33,675 nucleotides of DNA from CAYQQJ01 sp964419935 (GTDB lineage Bacteria; Pseudomonadota; Gammaproteobacteria; Pseudomonadales; Cellvibrionaceae): positions 1 to 33,675 of the forward strand of contig CAYQQJ010000038.1 of the NCBI GenBank assembly GCA_964419935.1, read 5' to 3'. Position numbers and translations under genes: made by a program. A model generated the notes under the pieces. It made no database searches, was not told where the DNA came from, and saw nothing but the letters and a program-made list of their open reading frames with translations. This document shows, in pieces, positions 8,025-17,094 of this stretch (positions are counted from its first letter, which is position 1; each line of letters opens with the position of its first letter).

Positions 8025-10874
8025 TTACTTATCCATCAGTTGCTGCCACTCATGTGCATAGGGCGTATCGTGGGAGTCCCACTTGACGTGGGCGGAAATA
8101 ATACGATCGCGCTCTGACGGGCTCGCGACAACCTCCAGAATTTCGGCTGGAGGCGCATCAGTGAAAGCTGAAAGCACGGTACGTGTACTGCCCGACGCTT
8201 TCGTTTGCACCGATTCCGGGGGCTCATCAAAAAGAATATCCGCTGAGGACGTCGTCCACCGCGGTGCACCCAGCAGACGTGGCGGAACCTCTTTTGCCGA
8301 GCCGTAGGAAGCAGTCCACTCCACCAGAGGCACGGCACCCGCTACGTTGTATATGTAGTGATACCCTCTCCGTGTTAACGAGGGTTCGAAAGTTTCCACC
8401 AAATGACCGGTTGCGATGCGGGTTTCAACGATCATTTTTCGGCTATGACGCAAGGCGATATCCCGGGACGAAAAGGGCGCAACATCTAATATTGTATCGT
8501 CTATCTTTACCCGCACCGCCTGCCCAAGACCGTTGTAAACGGTAATGTCGCTACTCGTTCCCATGACACTACTGAAACCCAGCACAGAGCCCACAATCAA
8601 TATTGCCGTTATGAAACGTGCAACGGCCGCCACCGGGCCATCCGCCGTTTGGAATCTGTCCCACAACCCCAATCGTTTTTGCCTCTTGCGTTCCTGGCCG
8701 GGCAACAATGTTTTGTATTGCTCTGGAACCTGGCTTGCGGAAGGCGCAGCCGCCAGTGAAGTACCCTTCTCCAGGGCGTCCGCAAGCTGATCTTCCGTGT
8801 GTAACAACTGCTCAAGCGCCTCTGACAACAATTCGGCTAACGCTGCGGAAAGACTACCGACCCAACCGTCTACCGCGCCCATCCAGTCGTTAATGTTCTG
8901 TCGGCTCGCCGGAGGCAGTTTGAATTCCTCCAAGGACTCCGCCCAACTCGCTATTTTCAAGCGTTGGCAAAGACTCTGATCCAGCTGCACCTCCGCTTTT
9001 TGACGATAGACGCGCGCCAATACGCCTTGAAGGGTGTTCGCGGCATCAATCAACCGGTTTAGCTCCCGCGAACTCACTTTACCGTCCGCCATCACGACGG
9101 CAAACACATTGCCCAATAAACCGTGTGCGTCTCGCACATCCGCCAAGCTGTGCTCGGCGTAATGCAAGACATTGATCAATCCCACAAAGTAGGGTTTATA
9201 GCCGTTACCAATCTGCTCCGCAGCGGCCAAATGCGCGGACCGACAACGCCGATCATGAGCCCAGATAGTTTTGCGCACCGCTTCTTCCTCGACACTCACT
9301 TCATTGATAGCCGCCGGCAGGTCCCGTCGAGAAATTTCCCGGCCACGGTGGACAATGCGACCGCCATCCGTTTGGTAGACCTTGTCTTTAAGAGCGATTA
9401 AAGTGCCGCGCTCTTCCTCCAAATCGCGCAGACGCACCAGGTCGTCCGCCAAATCCGCTGAATATAGATCCGACAGCGCGTGGCGCACCTCCTCCTGACT
9501 TAGCACATCACCAACGAGTTCCTCCGCATTGGCAACGTGCCGAGCCAATGCCCGGCCGAGGTAGGCGCCCCTGTAGCGGGGTTTATATTGCAAAAGCGCG
9601 AAGGACTTTTCCAATTCATGCAGCGTCACTTCAGGCTCGGCCAGTTCCGCCTTGACCGTGCCCACTAATTGCGTAATGACTTTCACCTTGGTCGCGTCCT
9701 CGTCCTTGAATAGCAACCAGGCACTGCGTTCGTCGTGGGTTGCGGCCAGGTAATGGCGCTTGGCATTCTCCTCCCGATCTGCATTGGCGGGATGGGTAGA
9801 CCACATCTGCGGCGGTTGTGCAAAACTCCGCGAAAACACGCGATGTTCCGCCGGGTTATCCTCACGAGCACGCGGCACCTTCCCGTAGGTTTCGTCATCG
9901 AGAATGGAACCAACTTTATCGATGACCTTGCGTTGTACCTCAAAGAAATCGTGTGGCAACCGTCCCTGCGCAATCTCCGAACTAGCAAAACGCAAGGTTC
10001 TGTCCCAGGCATCATCCGCTGCCTGAAGTTTGTGTAACGCATGAACTAACTCGTCACTACCGGTGAGTGACACCGCCACTAAATCCGCTTGAAACTCCAT
10101 CTGCCGGGACAGCGCACGCTGCGCCAATACAACCAGGCTGAGAAAGGTGTCCATCAAACAACGGACAGACCAGACTATGAGTGATAGCAGCCAGCCGATC
10201 CACGCAATGCGTATATCAATGCGCGACAGTACCCGCAAGAGCTTATCCAGCGCATCCCGCTTGGCCACCACTTGTGCAGCGATCTGTTGTGCAATATATA
10301 CCCAGCTACCAATGGCCATCGAACGCTGTGCAAAATGCCCAAACTCATGGGCTAATACTGCCTTGAATTCGCTGAGCGTTAGCACATTGACCAATGAAAG
10401 TCCGATCTCTAAATTTTTGCGCGACGGGAAAATAAGGTTGATCAACGAAAGATCATAAAACACCGCGGCATTGACACGGGGTGACAAAAATACCTTCTTG
10501 GGCCTGGGTGCACCGGCTTCATCCGCCAACCGGTAAAGGAACTCGAACAGTGTTGGCTGCTCCTCGGCCGTTACCTGCACAGCACCCGTATTGCCGCCAC
10601 GCTTGACGAAAAACAAAGCCTTTAACATGAAGACTGCGAGGAACGCGGCGCAGCCACCGATAAAAACGCGAAACACGGCATCGTCACCACCGACCTGTGC
10701 CTGGGTGAACATCGCATACGCCGTCCAACAAAACCAACCAGCGAGTGCAATATACACGGTAATAAACGTTGCCAAGCTGAGCACAGCCAACCAAGCGCGC
10801 TGTTTATAAGTAGAGGTAGGCTTAGTGAGTTCGACCGGGACATTGCTCGGTCCATCTGGGTATAGGTTATCCAT
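8025..10874 (-). CDS. Large membrane-bound M48-family metallopeptidase
   Basis: A 949-residue integral membrane protein with an HtpX/Ste24-type zinc protease domain. Two transmembrane helices occur near residues 28-55 and 66-90. The zinc site is HEFGH at about 176-180, with a third ligand expected at Glu260 in MEFQAD, and further hydrophobic segments occur around 220-250. A long charged helical region (about 280-740) follows. It holds a DUF-like stretch reading VFAVVMADGKVSSRELNRLI, reminiscent of a TerB-type fold. Another helix near 753-772 precedes a ~180-residue non-cytoplasmic-like tail. The ATG at 10874 is preferred over 10889 because GGAAG lies at proper spacing. The substrate is unknown. 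It is divergent from the GH9 gene and convergent with cmoB. Confidence 0.85.
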   Translation of the reverse strand: MDNLYPDGPSNVPVELTKPTSTYKQRAWLAVLSLATFITVYIALAGWFCWTAYAMFTQAQVGGDDAVFRVFIGGCAAFLAVFMLKALFFVKRGGNTGAVQVTAEEQPTLFEFLYRLADEAGAPRPKKVFLSPRVNAAVFYDLSLINLIFPSRKNLEIGLSLVNVLTLSEFKAVLAHEFGHFAQRSMAIGSWVYIAQQIAAQVVAKRDALDKLLRVLSRIDIRIAWIGWLLSLIVWSVRCLMDTFLSLVVLAQRALSRQMEFQADLVAVSLTGSDELVHALHKLQAADDAWDRTLRFASSEIAQGRLPHDFFEVQRKVIDKVGSILDDETYGKVPRAREDNPAEHRVFSRSFAQPPQMWSTHPANADREENAKRHYLAATHDERSAWLLFKDEDATKVKVITQLVGTVKAELAEPEVTLHELEKSFALLQYKPRYRGAYLGRALARHVANAEELVGDVLSQEEVRHALSDLYSADLADDLVRLRDLEEERGTLIALKDKVYQTDGGRIVHRGREISRRDLPAAINEVSVEEEAVRKTIWAHDRRCRSAHLAAAEQIGNGYKPYFVGLINVLHYAEHSLADVRDAHGLLGNVFAVVMADGKVSSRELNRLIDAANTLQGVLARVYRQKAEVQLDQSLCQRLKIASWAESLEEFKLPPASRQNINDWMGAVDGWVGSLSAALAELLSEALEQLLHTEDQLADALEKGTSLAAAPSASQVPEQYKTLLPGQERKRQKRLGLWDRFQTADGPVAAVARFITAILIVGSVLGFSSVMGTSSDITVYNGLGQAVRVKIDDTILDVAPFSSRDIALRHSRKMIVETRIATGHLVETFEPSLTRRGYHYIYNVAGAVPLVEWTASYGSAKEVPPRLLGAPRWTTSSADILFDEPPESVQTKASGSTRTVLSAFTDAPPAEILEVVASPSERDRIISAHVKWDSHDTPYAHEWQQLMDK

Positions 10875-11487
10875 ATTTCGTTCTTCCATTCGCTATATCA
10901 ACGACTAATTATTATTTTAGTCACGTTTTCACTGCGGTATAACAGGACGCACACTCCACAATCCATCGCATTCTTCTCTCCCCGCAGCTCCGGGCCTCCA
11001 AACTTCGGGCAATACCTCACCGCCACCCTAATACCAGAGACCATTGAAAGCTTAGATGACGATCAACCAACAGGCAATGATCTGAACGATACCAGCCGCT
11101 TTTGTCGACGAACGGAGGAATGGACCGTAAGAGGATAATAAAGATAACGAGGCATATCCGCTTGCGAAAAAACGGGGCGTGATCAATGAAATCAACGTCT
11201 GATTTTAATTGCCTGACAAATTTCTGACTTTCTATCATTGTTCCCTGTTTAGCCTCTCGTCGGCGACCGATGTTTCCGTAATTTAAACCTAAAAACCCAT
11301 GACGCTGACCCCACTGATCCAAACGCATTGACAATGTTGACGACACAACATTATCAATGAGATCATAGCTTATAGTCACATAATATATAAGAGTAAACAT
11401 AGCTGACGCCAGCATATCACAGCAGTAAATACAGAATTCCCGTCCCTCCTCCGTTAAACCTTATTCCAACAGCATAAGTGGTGCAAA
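10875..11487. other. 613-bp divergent intergenic region
   Basis: This AT-richer gap separates the minus-strand M48 gene from the plus-strand GH9 gene. A 132-codon open frame on the minus strand (11017-11415) has no ribosome site or recognisable domain and is not called. The region does contain the palindrome/promoter candidate at 11326-11359. A ~125-base leader would then precede GH9. Confidence 0.6.
11326..11359 (+). promoter_or_regulatory. 14-6-14 palindrome overlapping a possible GH9 promoter
   Basis: CATTGACAATGTTG at 11326-11339 is repeated inverted, with one mismatch, at 11346-11359. The left arm contains a perfect -35-like TTGACA (11328-11333). The right arm contains CATTAT (11349-11354), a possible -10 at a short 15-bp spacing. 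A dimeric repressor or activator could bind here to control the GH9 gene 130 bp downstream. Palindrome: seen. Promoter and operator roles: inferred. Confidence 0.45.
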
Positions 11488-14079
11488 ATGACTTCACATA
11501 ACAGACTTATCGCTCTCAGCTGCTTACTGATTTCACTTCTTCTGGGATGTGAAGCCACTCCTGATACTCCCGCAACAACAGACAGCAGCGCGGGGTTTAC
11601 CCTTAACCAACGTGGTTACTTCCAAAACCGGGGTGTGGGCGTTATGGCCTTCCAGGAGCATCACCCGGAAAGCCATCAAAGCGGCCTGATTATCGTGATG
11701 CATGGCAATCGGGTTGCCACCAATGGCGACTTGCGCCTGGAGGCGACACCTGGGCAGTGGTCACCGGTGCCCAAAATCGTCGACCGGGTAGTGGATCCGC
11801 AAACAGGCTCTATTCGAACAACGCTGGCATATCCCGACGAAAATCAGAACAGAACGGGATTCAACCCCGTCAACTATCCGGACCTGGATCTGACCTATTC
11901 CGTTAACGTCAGCGCGCACGGGGACGCCGTTAAAGTTCGCGTGGACCTGGATCAGCCTTTGCCGGAGGCGTGGGTTGGCAAAGTGGGCTTTCTGTTGGAG
12001 CTCTACCCCGCCGACCTGTTCGGTATGTCCTGGCAAATGGATGACGACAGCGGTATTTTCCCGCGTCAGCCTTACGGCGTCACCGCTCCCAAGGGCGCTG
12101 AACCGAATCCGCAGATCGTTCAGACAAGCCCGCTCAAGGGGTTGGTCCCTCTGGATAATCACTTGGCCCAGCCCGCGCCGATGGCCACGGGCAAGAGGCT
12201 GTCGGTTGCACCCGAATCCGATGAAATGCGTCTGCAAATTGAAGCCGCCAAAGGCGAACTGGAATTGCTGGACGGCCGGGCGCAACACCAGAATGGCTGG
12301 TTTGTTGTACGCAGCGTGATCCCTGCCAATGCTACGGAAGGCGCAATTGAGTGGACCATTCGCCCAAACGTGATTCCTGACTGGATTTACCAGCCAGTTA
12401 TTCAGCACTCCATGGTGGGTTACCACCCAGCCCAGAACAAGGTCGCGGTCATAGAAACCGATCCCAATGATCACACCGACTACCGCGTACAGTTACTGCG
12501 CTTGGCTGCGGACGGTAACCACGAGGTAGTGAAAGACCAAAAACCCACGCCCTGGGGCCAATTCCTGCGCTATCAGTACTACCATTTTGACTTCTCGGAA
12601 GTCACTCAGGAGGGCATGTACCAGCTGGTACTCGGCGACACCCGGAGCGAGACGTTCCGCATTGCCAGGGATGTGTATGACCGCAATGTATGGCAGCCCA
12701 CTCTCGAATACTTCCTGCCCGCGCAAATGGGCCATATGCGTGTGAAGGAGAAATACAAGCTGTGGCACGATGACAGCCACAGAGACGACGCGCTGATGGC
12801 GCCTGTCGATATCAATCACTTTGACGGATATGTTCAAGGGCCATCGACGCTGACGAAATTCGAGCCCCTGGAGCATGTCCCCGGCCTCGCCCAAGGCGGC
12901 TGGTATGACGCGGGTGACGCCGATTTTCGTATCGAGTCGCAATCCGGTGAAGTATTCATCCTCAGCGCTGCCTATGAAGAATTCGGTGTGGATCATGACA
13001 ATACGCTGATCGATCAGAACCTGCGTCTTGTGGAAATCCGCGAGCCGGATGGCAGGAACGACATCCTGCAGCAGATTGAACACGGGCTGTTAACAGTGGT
13101 CGGCGGCTACCAGAGCCTGGGTCGTTTGTATCGCGGCATTATTGTGCCGACCCTGACACAGTACGTCATGGGCGGCGACTTTTCCGGCCAGACCGACAAC
13201 CTGATTTACGATCCGGAGCTGTCTCCCCAGGAGCGCACAGCCACACATTCGGGTCTGCCCGATGACCGCTGGGTGTTCACTGAGAACAACCCGGGTCGTG
13301 AGTTTGATGCCATCGCAAATATTGCTGCGAGCGTCAACGCCATGCGCAATTACAATCCACAACTTGCTAAGGAAACCCTGCAGGCCGCGGAAGAGCTGTG
13401 GCAAGTTGAACGGGAAGTGACCAGCGACCAGGTACGCAACAACAAAATCCGCGCCACCGTTGAGCTGTTCCGGGCGACCGGTAAAGCAGAATATCGCCAG
13501 TACCTTGTGGGCGAGCGCGATTACATTGTGGCGAACATCCGCACGGTCGGCTGGGCGGTAGCGCGAGCGGTTCATCAATTGAATGATGCTGCGCTCACCG
13601 AGGGAATGCGGCAGGCTGCGGCGGCGTTCTACCAGGAAGTCGAAGCGGGCATGTCCGACACGCCCTACGGTTTATCCTTCGAAATGCAACTTTGGGGCCG
13701 AGGCTGGACACTGCAACAGCAGGGTGTAGCGCATTACTTCCTGCACAAGGCTTTCCCAGAAGAGTTCGGCAACGCCTACCTGCTGAATATTCTGCACTAC
13801 GTGCTAGGCACCAATCCCGGCTCCAACAACGTCTCCTATGCCATGGGTGTGGGTGCGAAATCCAAACCGACAGCGTACGGTTTTAACCGTATGGACTGGG
13901 GTTATATTCCCGGCGCTGTGATTGTAGGTACCGCCGCCATTCAGCCGGACTTTCCGGAGCTGAAGAACTTCCCCTACTTCTGGCAGCAGTCTGAATACGT
14001 GCTCGGCGGTGGCGCCACTAACTTCATGTTTCTTGCGCTGGCTGCGAACGAGATGCTGAACCAAAACATTCCTAATTAA
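11488..14079 (+). CDS. GH9-family glycoside hydrolase, lipoprotein
   Basis: An 863-residue outer-envelope enzyme predicted to hydrolyse beta-1,4-linked glucans. A lipoprotein signal ends at Cys21 (LISLLLG-C). Residues ~36-295 form an extra beta-sandwich-like N-terminal region. Residues ~303-395 match the cellulase N-terminal Ig-like domain (MVGYHPAQNKVAVIE, FDFSEVTQEGMYQLVLGD), and the (alpha/alpha)6 catalytic domain runs from ~397. The GH9 catalytic aspartates lie in GGWYDAGD (Asp474 and Asp477). The C-terminal block HYVLGTNPGSNNVSYAMG and the likely acid Glu855 (LAANEML) complete the site. No carbohydrate-binding module is evident. It converges on the GH43-symporter operon. Endoglucanase versus exo-acting beta-glucosidase cannot be settled from sequence. 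Confidence 0.9.
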   Translation: MTSHNRLIALSCLLISLLLGCEATPDTPATTDSSAGFTLNQRGYFQNRGVGVMAFQEHHPESHQSGLIIVMHGNRVATNGDLRLEATPGQWSPVPKIVDRVVDPQTGSIRTTLAYPDENQNRTGFNPVNYPDLDLTYSVNVSAHGDAVKVRVDLDQPLPEAWVGKVGFLLELYPADLFGMSWQMDDDSGIFPRQPYGVTAPKGAEPNPQIVQTSPLKGLVPLDNHLAQPAPMATGKRLSVAPESDEMRLQIEAAKGELELLDGRAQHQNGWFVVRSVIPANATEGAIEWTIRPNVIPDWIYQPVIQHSMVGYHPAQNKVAVIETDPNDHTDYRVQLLRLAADGNHEVVKDQKPTPWGQFLRYQYYHFDFSEVTQEGMYQLVLGDTRSETFRIARDVYDRNVWQPTLEYFLPAQMGHMRVKEKYKLWHDDSHRDDALMAPVDINHFDGYVQGPSTLTKFEPLEHVPGLAQGGWYDAGDADFRIESQSGEVFILSAAYEEFGVDHDNTLIDQNLRLVEIREPDGRNDILQQIEHGLLTVVGGYQSLGRLYRGIIVPTLTQYVMGGDFSGQTDNLIYDPELSPQERTATHSGLPDDRWVFTENNPGREFDAIANIAASVNAMRNYNPQLAKETLQAAEELWQVEREVTSDQVRNNKIRATVELFRATGKAEYRQYLVGERDYIVANIRTVGWAVARAVHQLNDAALTEGMRQAAAAFYQEVEAGMSDTPYGLSFEMQLWGRGWTLQQQGVAHYFLHKAFPEEFGNAYLLNILHYVLGTNPGSNNVSYAMGVGAKSKPTAYGFNRMDWGYIPGAVIVGTAAIQPDFPELKNFPYFWQQSEYVLGGGATNFMFLALAANEMLNQNIPN

Positions 14080-14123
14080 AACGGGCGAATCAAAAATAGA
14101 AATCGCCGACAGCAATTAGCAAA

Positions 14124-14151
14124 AAGCCCCGCTGGCATACCAGCGGGGCTT
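14124..14151. terminator. Bidirectional intrinsic terminator between GH9 and GH43
   Basis: A 12-bp stem (14124-14135 with 14140-14151, core AGCCCCGCTGG) closes a four-base CATA loop. Reading the minus strand it is followed by a run of T (AAAAA at 14121-14125 on plus), so it should end GH43 transcription well. On the plus strand the tail is TTCTT, a weaker stop for GH9. Confidence 0.85.
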
Positions 14152-14171
14152 CTTGAGTAAAGCAGAAGCAT

Positions 14172-14198
14172 CACCTCACAGCAGAGCGCTGTGAGGTG
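14172..14198. repeat. Second hairpin next to the GH43 stop codon
   Basis: CACCTCACAGC (14172-14182) pairs perfectly with 14188-14198 across a five-base loop, without a T-run. It sits eight bases beyond the GH43 stop codon (14206-14208) and 20 bp from the terminator. Possible roles are 3'-end protection of the GH43 mRNA or a transcription block for readthrough from GH9. Confidence 0.7.
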
Positions 14199-14205
14199 GC
14201 TCCGT

Positions 14206-15222
14206 TTAGTCGCGGTATGGGTCCAGCGTATTGATCTTGCCATCGTCCGTATAGGTAAGTTCCGTCATTTTGACAGAGCGCAGGTGAGTTACACCTTTGG
14301 ACAGACTGGAATCGTGATAGAACAGGTACCACTTGCCTTCATATTCGGCGATGGAGTGGTGGGTTGTCCAACCGACCACCGGGTTGAGAATTCTGCCCTG
14401 GTAGGTGAAGGGTCCATACGGGTTATCACCCGTGGCGTAGCAAATATAATGCGTATTGCCGGTGGAGTAAGAGAAGTAATACTTGCCGTTGTATTTGTGC
14501 ACCCACGGCGCCTCAAAAAAGCGCCGATCGTGATCGCCCGCCAGCAGCGGATTGTCGTTTTCATCTTGAATAATAATTTCCCGGGGTTCCTCGGCAAATT
14601 CCTTCATATCGTCGGTCAGTTTGGCCACAATCGGCCCCAACGCGGGCTCGTTGTCCGCAGGTTCTTCATTGCTCGCACTGTAAGTATTGTTGCGGTATTT
14701 CTGCAACTGGCCACCCCAGATGCCGCCGTAGTACATGTAGTACTCACCGTCATCATCCTCAAAAACTGCCGGGTCAATGGAATAGCTGCCCTTGATAGCT
14801 TCCGGCTCCGGCGTAAACGGACCGGTCGGTGAATCACCCACCGCAACGCCAATCTGGAAGATGCCGTCTTTGCGCTTTGCCGGGAAATAGAAATAGTACT
14901 TGCCATCCTTGCGCGCCGCATCCGGTGCCCACATCTGTCGCTCTGCCCAGGGTACGTCTTTCACGTGTAAAGCCATGCCGTGGTCCACTGCACCACTTTC
15001 CGGGTGGTCCATGGACAGGACGTGATAGTCCTCCATGCAGAAGTGGTCGCCGTTGTCATTAAAGGGAACGCCGCCCTGAACATCGCGGGACGGATAGATA
15101 TAGATCTTGCCGTCCCACACATGGGCAGAAGGGTCTGCGGTATAAATATGCTCAACGAGTGGCTGGGAAATGGCCTTGGCCTTCAGCGCTTCATAGTCCA
15201 CGTTTTCATCGGAATCAGACAT
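14206..15222 (-). CDS. GH43 glycosidase (subfamily 1-like; beta-xylosidase/arabinofuranosidase)
   Basis: A 338-residue single-domain five-bladed beta-propeller without a visible signal peptide, so probably cytoplasmic and acting on imported oligosaccharides. The GH43 catalytic residues are visible: general base Asp30 (YTADPSAHVW), pKa-modulating Asp150 (SIDPAVFEDDDG) and general acid Glu237 (FFEAPWVHK). The tight match to the ADPSAHVWDGKIYIYPSRD opening points to subfamily 1, whose studied members release xylose or arabinose. The ATG at 15222 is chosen for its AGGAG site eight bases upstream; an upstream TTG at 15240 is less likely. It follows the GPH symporter gene by 42 bp on the same strand, so transport and hydrolysis are probably co-transcribed. 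Confidence 0.9.
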   Translation of the reverse strand: MSDSDENVDYEALKAKAISQPLVEHIYTADPSAHVWDGKIYIYPSRDVQGGVPFNDNGDHFCMEDYHVLSMDHPESGAVDHGMALHVKDVPWAERQMWAPDAARKDGKYYFYFPAKRKDGIFQIGVAVGDSPTGPFTPEPEAIKGSYSIDPAVFEDDDGEYYMYYGGIWGGQLQKYRNNTYSASNEEPADNEPALGPIVAKLTDDMKEFAEEPREIIIQDENDNPLLAGDHDRRFFEAPWVHKYNGKYYFSYSTGNTHYICYATGDNPYGPFTYQGRILNPVVGWTTHHSIAEYEGKWYLFYHDSSLSKGVTHLRSVKMTELTYTDDGKINTLDPYRD

Positions 15223-15264
15223 CAGTTTACTCCTACTCAAATACTTTTAACTCAACAACCACAC

Positions 15265-16758
15265 CTACAGCGTTGGTGTTGATTCGGTTGTTGTTTCGGT
15301 TGGTGCCGTCAACCGGCGTTGAGCCAGATCCTGCTCAATCTGGTTTTCCATCTGTTTGTTGATTTTGTAGAAAAACAACAAGCCACAGGCCAGAAAGAAG
15401 GGAATGGAAGCGAACACACTCAAGGTCATCTTAATGCCATGAATGGAATCCGCGCCCTGCTCTTCAAGGCCGCTCTCATAGCCATAGGCCGCAAGGAATG
15501 TCACCACCAGGGTACCGCCGATAGTCAGGCCTGCCTTGAGGCCCAGAATCATCGCCGAGAAAATAATAGCTGTAGCGCGGCGGTGATTTTTCCATTCGGA
15601 ATAATCCGCCACATCGGCAATCATGGCCCACAGTAGCGGAATGGTGATGCCGTAAAAGAAACCGTGGAGAATTTGCGACAAGAACATCCAGCCGACGGCA
15701 TCGCGCGGAATGACCACAAACGCCAGCACAAACAGAGTGGACGCAAACAACGCCGCAACGTATACGTCGCGCTTACCGAAACGGTCCGCCAGCGGTCGGG
15801 TGAGGCCAATGCCCACAATCATCATGATAATGCCCGCACCGTTGAACAGGGCGAATGCCGAGGCGTCCACGGCTTCCGGCCACTCGAAATTGGGCCAGAT
15901 ACTTTGAATGCCAGCGATCAGGCCGGTAAAGCCAATGCCATCCAGGAATGCGGTCAGCGCGCCTTGGCTGGCGTAATACTTGAAGTAGTACACATAGGTA
16001 CCACCCTTGAGAGCCAGGTTGATGAACACCAGGATGGTGACAAACAGCATGATGATCCAAGGTACATTTTTTGATAAATCCTTCACATCCTGCAGAATGG
16101 TGCTGTTTTCAGTTTGTTTCTCGATAACCCGCTCGCGCGTCACAAAGAACGTGATGAAGAAGCAGATAACACCCGCCACTGCAAAAAACATCATGATGCG
16201 TTCGAAGCCAAGAACCTCGTCGCCATTTCCGAGTACTAGCACCAGTGGGCGCAGCAGCACCTGTACCGTGAACTGCGCCACCATGACCGCCACAAACCGA
16301 TAACTGGACAGGCTGTTGCGCTCACTCATATTGCCGGTCAGCACGCCACTCAGGGACGAATAAGGCAGGTTGTTGGCAGTGTAGAGCAGCATCAGGCACA
16401 GGTAGGTAGCAAAGGCATAGGCCACCTTCGCGTCATAGCTCAAATCCGGCGTGGTAAAAGTCAGCAGCACCATTAAGCCGAAAGGTACAGCAGTCCACAG
16501 TATCCAAGGGCGGTAACGGCCCCAGCGCGTGCGAGTGCGATCGGCGATTATGCCCATAATCGGGGCAAATAATACGCCGCCGATGATCCCGCAGGTCGCG
16601 ATTACCCACTGGGCTGTGCTCGCCTCCAGCTTATAGACATCGGTGTAGTAATATGCAATGAAGGTGATGAGAGTCTGGAAGACGAGGTTCGCAGCCAGGT
16701 CACCCAGGCTATAGCCGACTTTTTCCCCTACAGATAATTTTTCAATTTGTGTATTCAT
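15265..16758 (-). CDS. GPH-family oligosaccharide/pentoside:cation symporter (XynP-like)
   Basis: A 497-residue twelve-helix inner-membrane symporter. Family markers are GIIADRTRTRWGRYRPWILW near the N-terminus and DVADYSEWKNHRRATAIIFS in the C-terminal half. Compared with the symporter at 4342 it carries an extra ~30-residue segment after TYVYYFKYY (region around GIQSIWPNFEWPEAVDAS), seen in pentoside-type family members. The ATG at 16758 gives MNTQIEKLS; the TTG at 16767 is less likely, and neither has a strong ribosome site. As the first gene of the operon with GH43, it probably imports the oligosaccharide that the GH43 enzyme trims. A xylo- or arabino-oligosaccharide substrate is an inference from the pairing. 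Confidence 0.9.
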   Translation of the reverse strand: MNTQIEKLSVGEKVGYSLGDLAANLVFQTLITFIAYYYTDVYKLEASTAQWVIATCGIIGGVLFAPIMGIIADRTRTRWGRYRPWILWTAVPFGLMVLLTFTTPDLSYDAKVAYAFATYLCLMLLYTANNLPYSSLSGVLTGNMSERNSLSSYRFVAVMVAQFTVQVLLRPLVLVLGNGDEVLGFERIMMFFAVAGVICFFITFFVTRERVIEKQTENSTILQDVKDLSKNVPWIIMLFVTILVFINLALKGGTYVYYFKYYASQGALTAFLDGIGFTGLIAGIQSIWPNFEWPEAVDASAFALFNGAGIIMMIVGIGLTRPLADRFGKRDVYVAALFASTLFVLAFVVIPRDAVGWMFLSQILHGFFYGITIPLLWAMIADVADYSEWKNHRRATAIIFSAMILGLKAGLTIGGTLVVTFLAAYGYESGLEEQGADSIHGIKMTLSVFASIPFFLACGLLFFYKINKQMENQIEQDLAQRRLTAPTETTTESTPTL

Positions 16759-17094
16759 TATATTCAAGCATCTGGTTAGTGAATCATCAGTATCAGGCGT
16801 GCCAGCGCCCCCTTCTTCTTCGGCCTGGGCCCTTGTGGAGCCTGAGGTTGCCGAACACGATGTGCGACTGGACGCATCGCCTTATAGTAAACTTGACAAG
16901 AAGTTACCATACAGTACACTAGAGATAAACACTTATCTCGTTTTTCGGTCGTTTTTGATCAATGCCAGTGACGCCGCCTTTCAAACCGTCATGCGTCCTG
17001 TGCGACTTGCCTGCGTCCAACTTGAATGGCAAGCAGGCAAAGCATTACCGATGAAGTGTTTGAACTTTGAGGCGCGCGGCGTGAAGAGTGCTGA
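16759..17094. other. 336-bp gap upstream of the symporter operon
   Basis: This stretch should contain the minus-strand promoter of the symporter-GH43 operon, which I could not place. It also holds a plus-strand promoter-like site with a short palindrome (16893-16939). Plus-strand open frames running through it lack recognisable domains and are not called. Confidence 0.5.
16893..16939 (+). promoter_or_regulatory. Sigma70-like promoter with GAGATAA palindrome at the start point
   Basis: TTGACA at 16893-16898, a 16-bp spacer and TACACT at 16915-16920 form a plausible promoter reading rightward. Immediately downstream GAGATAA (16922-16928) is inverted at 16933-16939 across four bases, covering the expected start of transcription and thus resembling a repressor site. 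No intact plus-strand gene follows; only the solute-binding remnant does. Confidence 0.4.

Noticed and set aside
11017..11415. 132-codon open frame on the minus strand in the M48-GH9 gap
   Set aside because: It has no ribosome site, no recognisable domain and odd composition, and it runs over the palindrome/promoter candidate.
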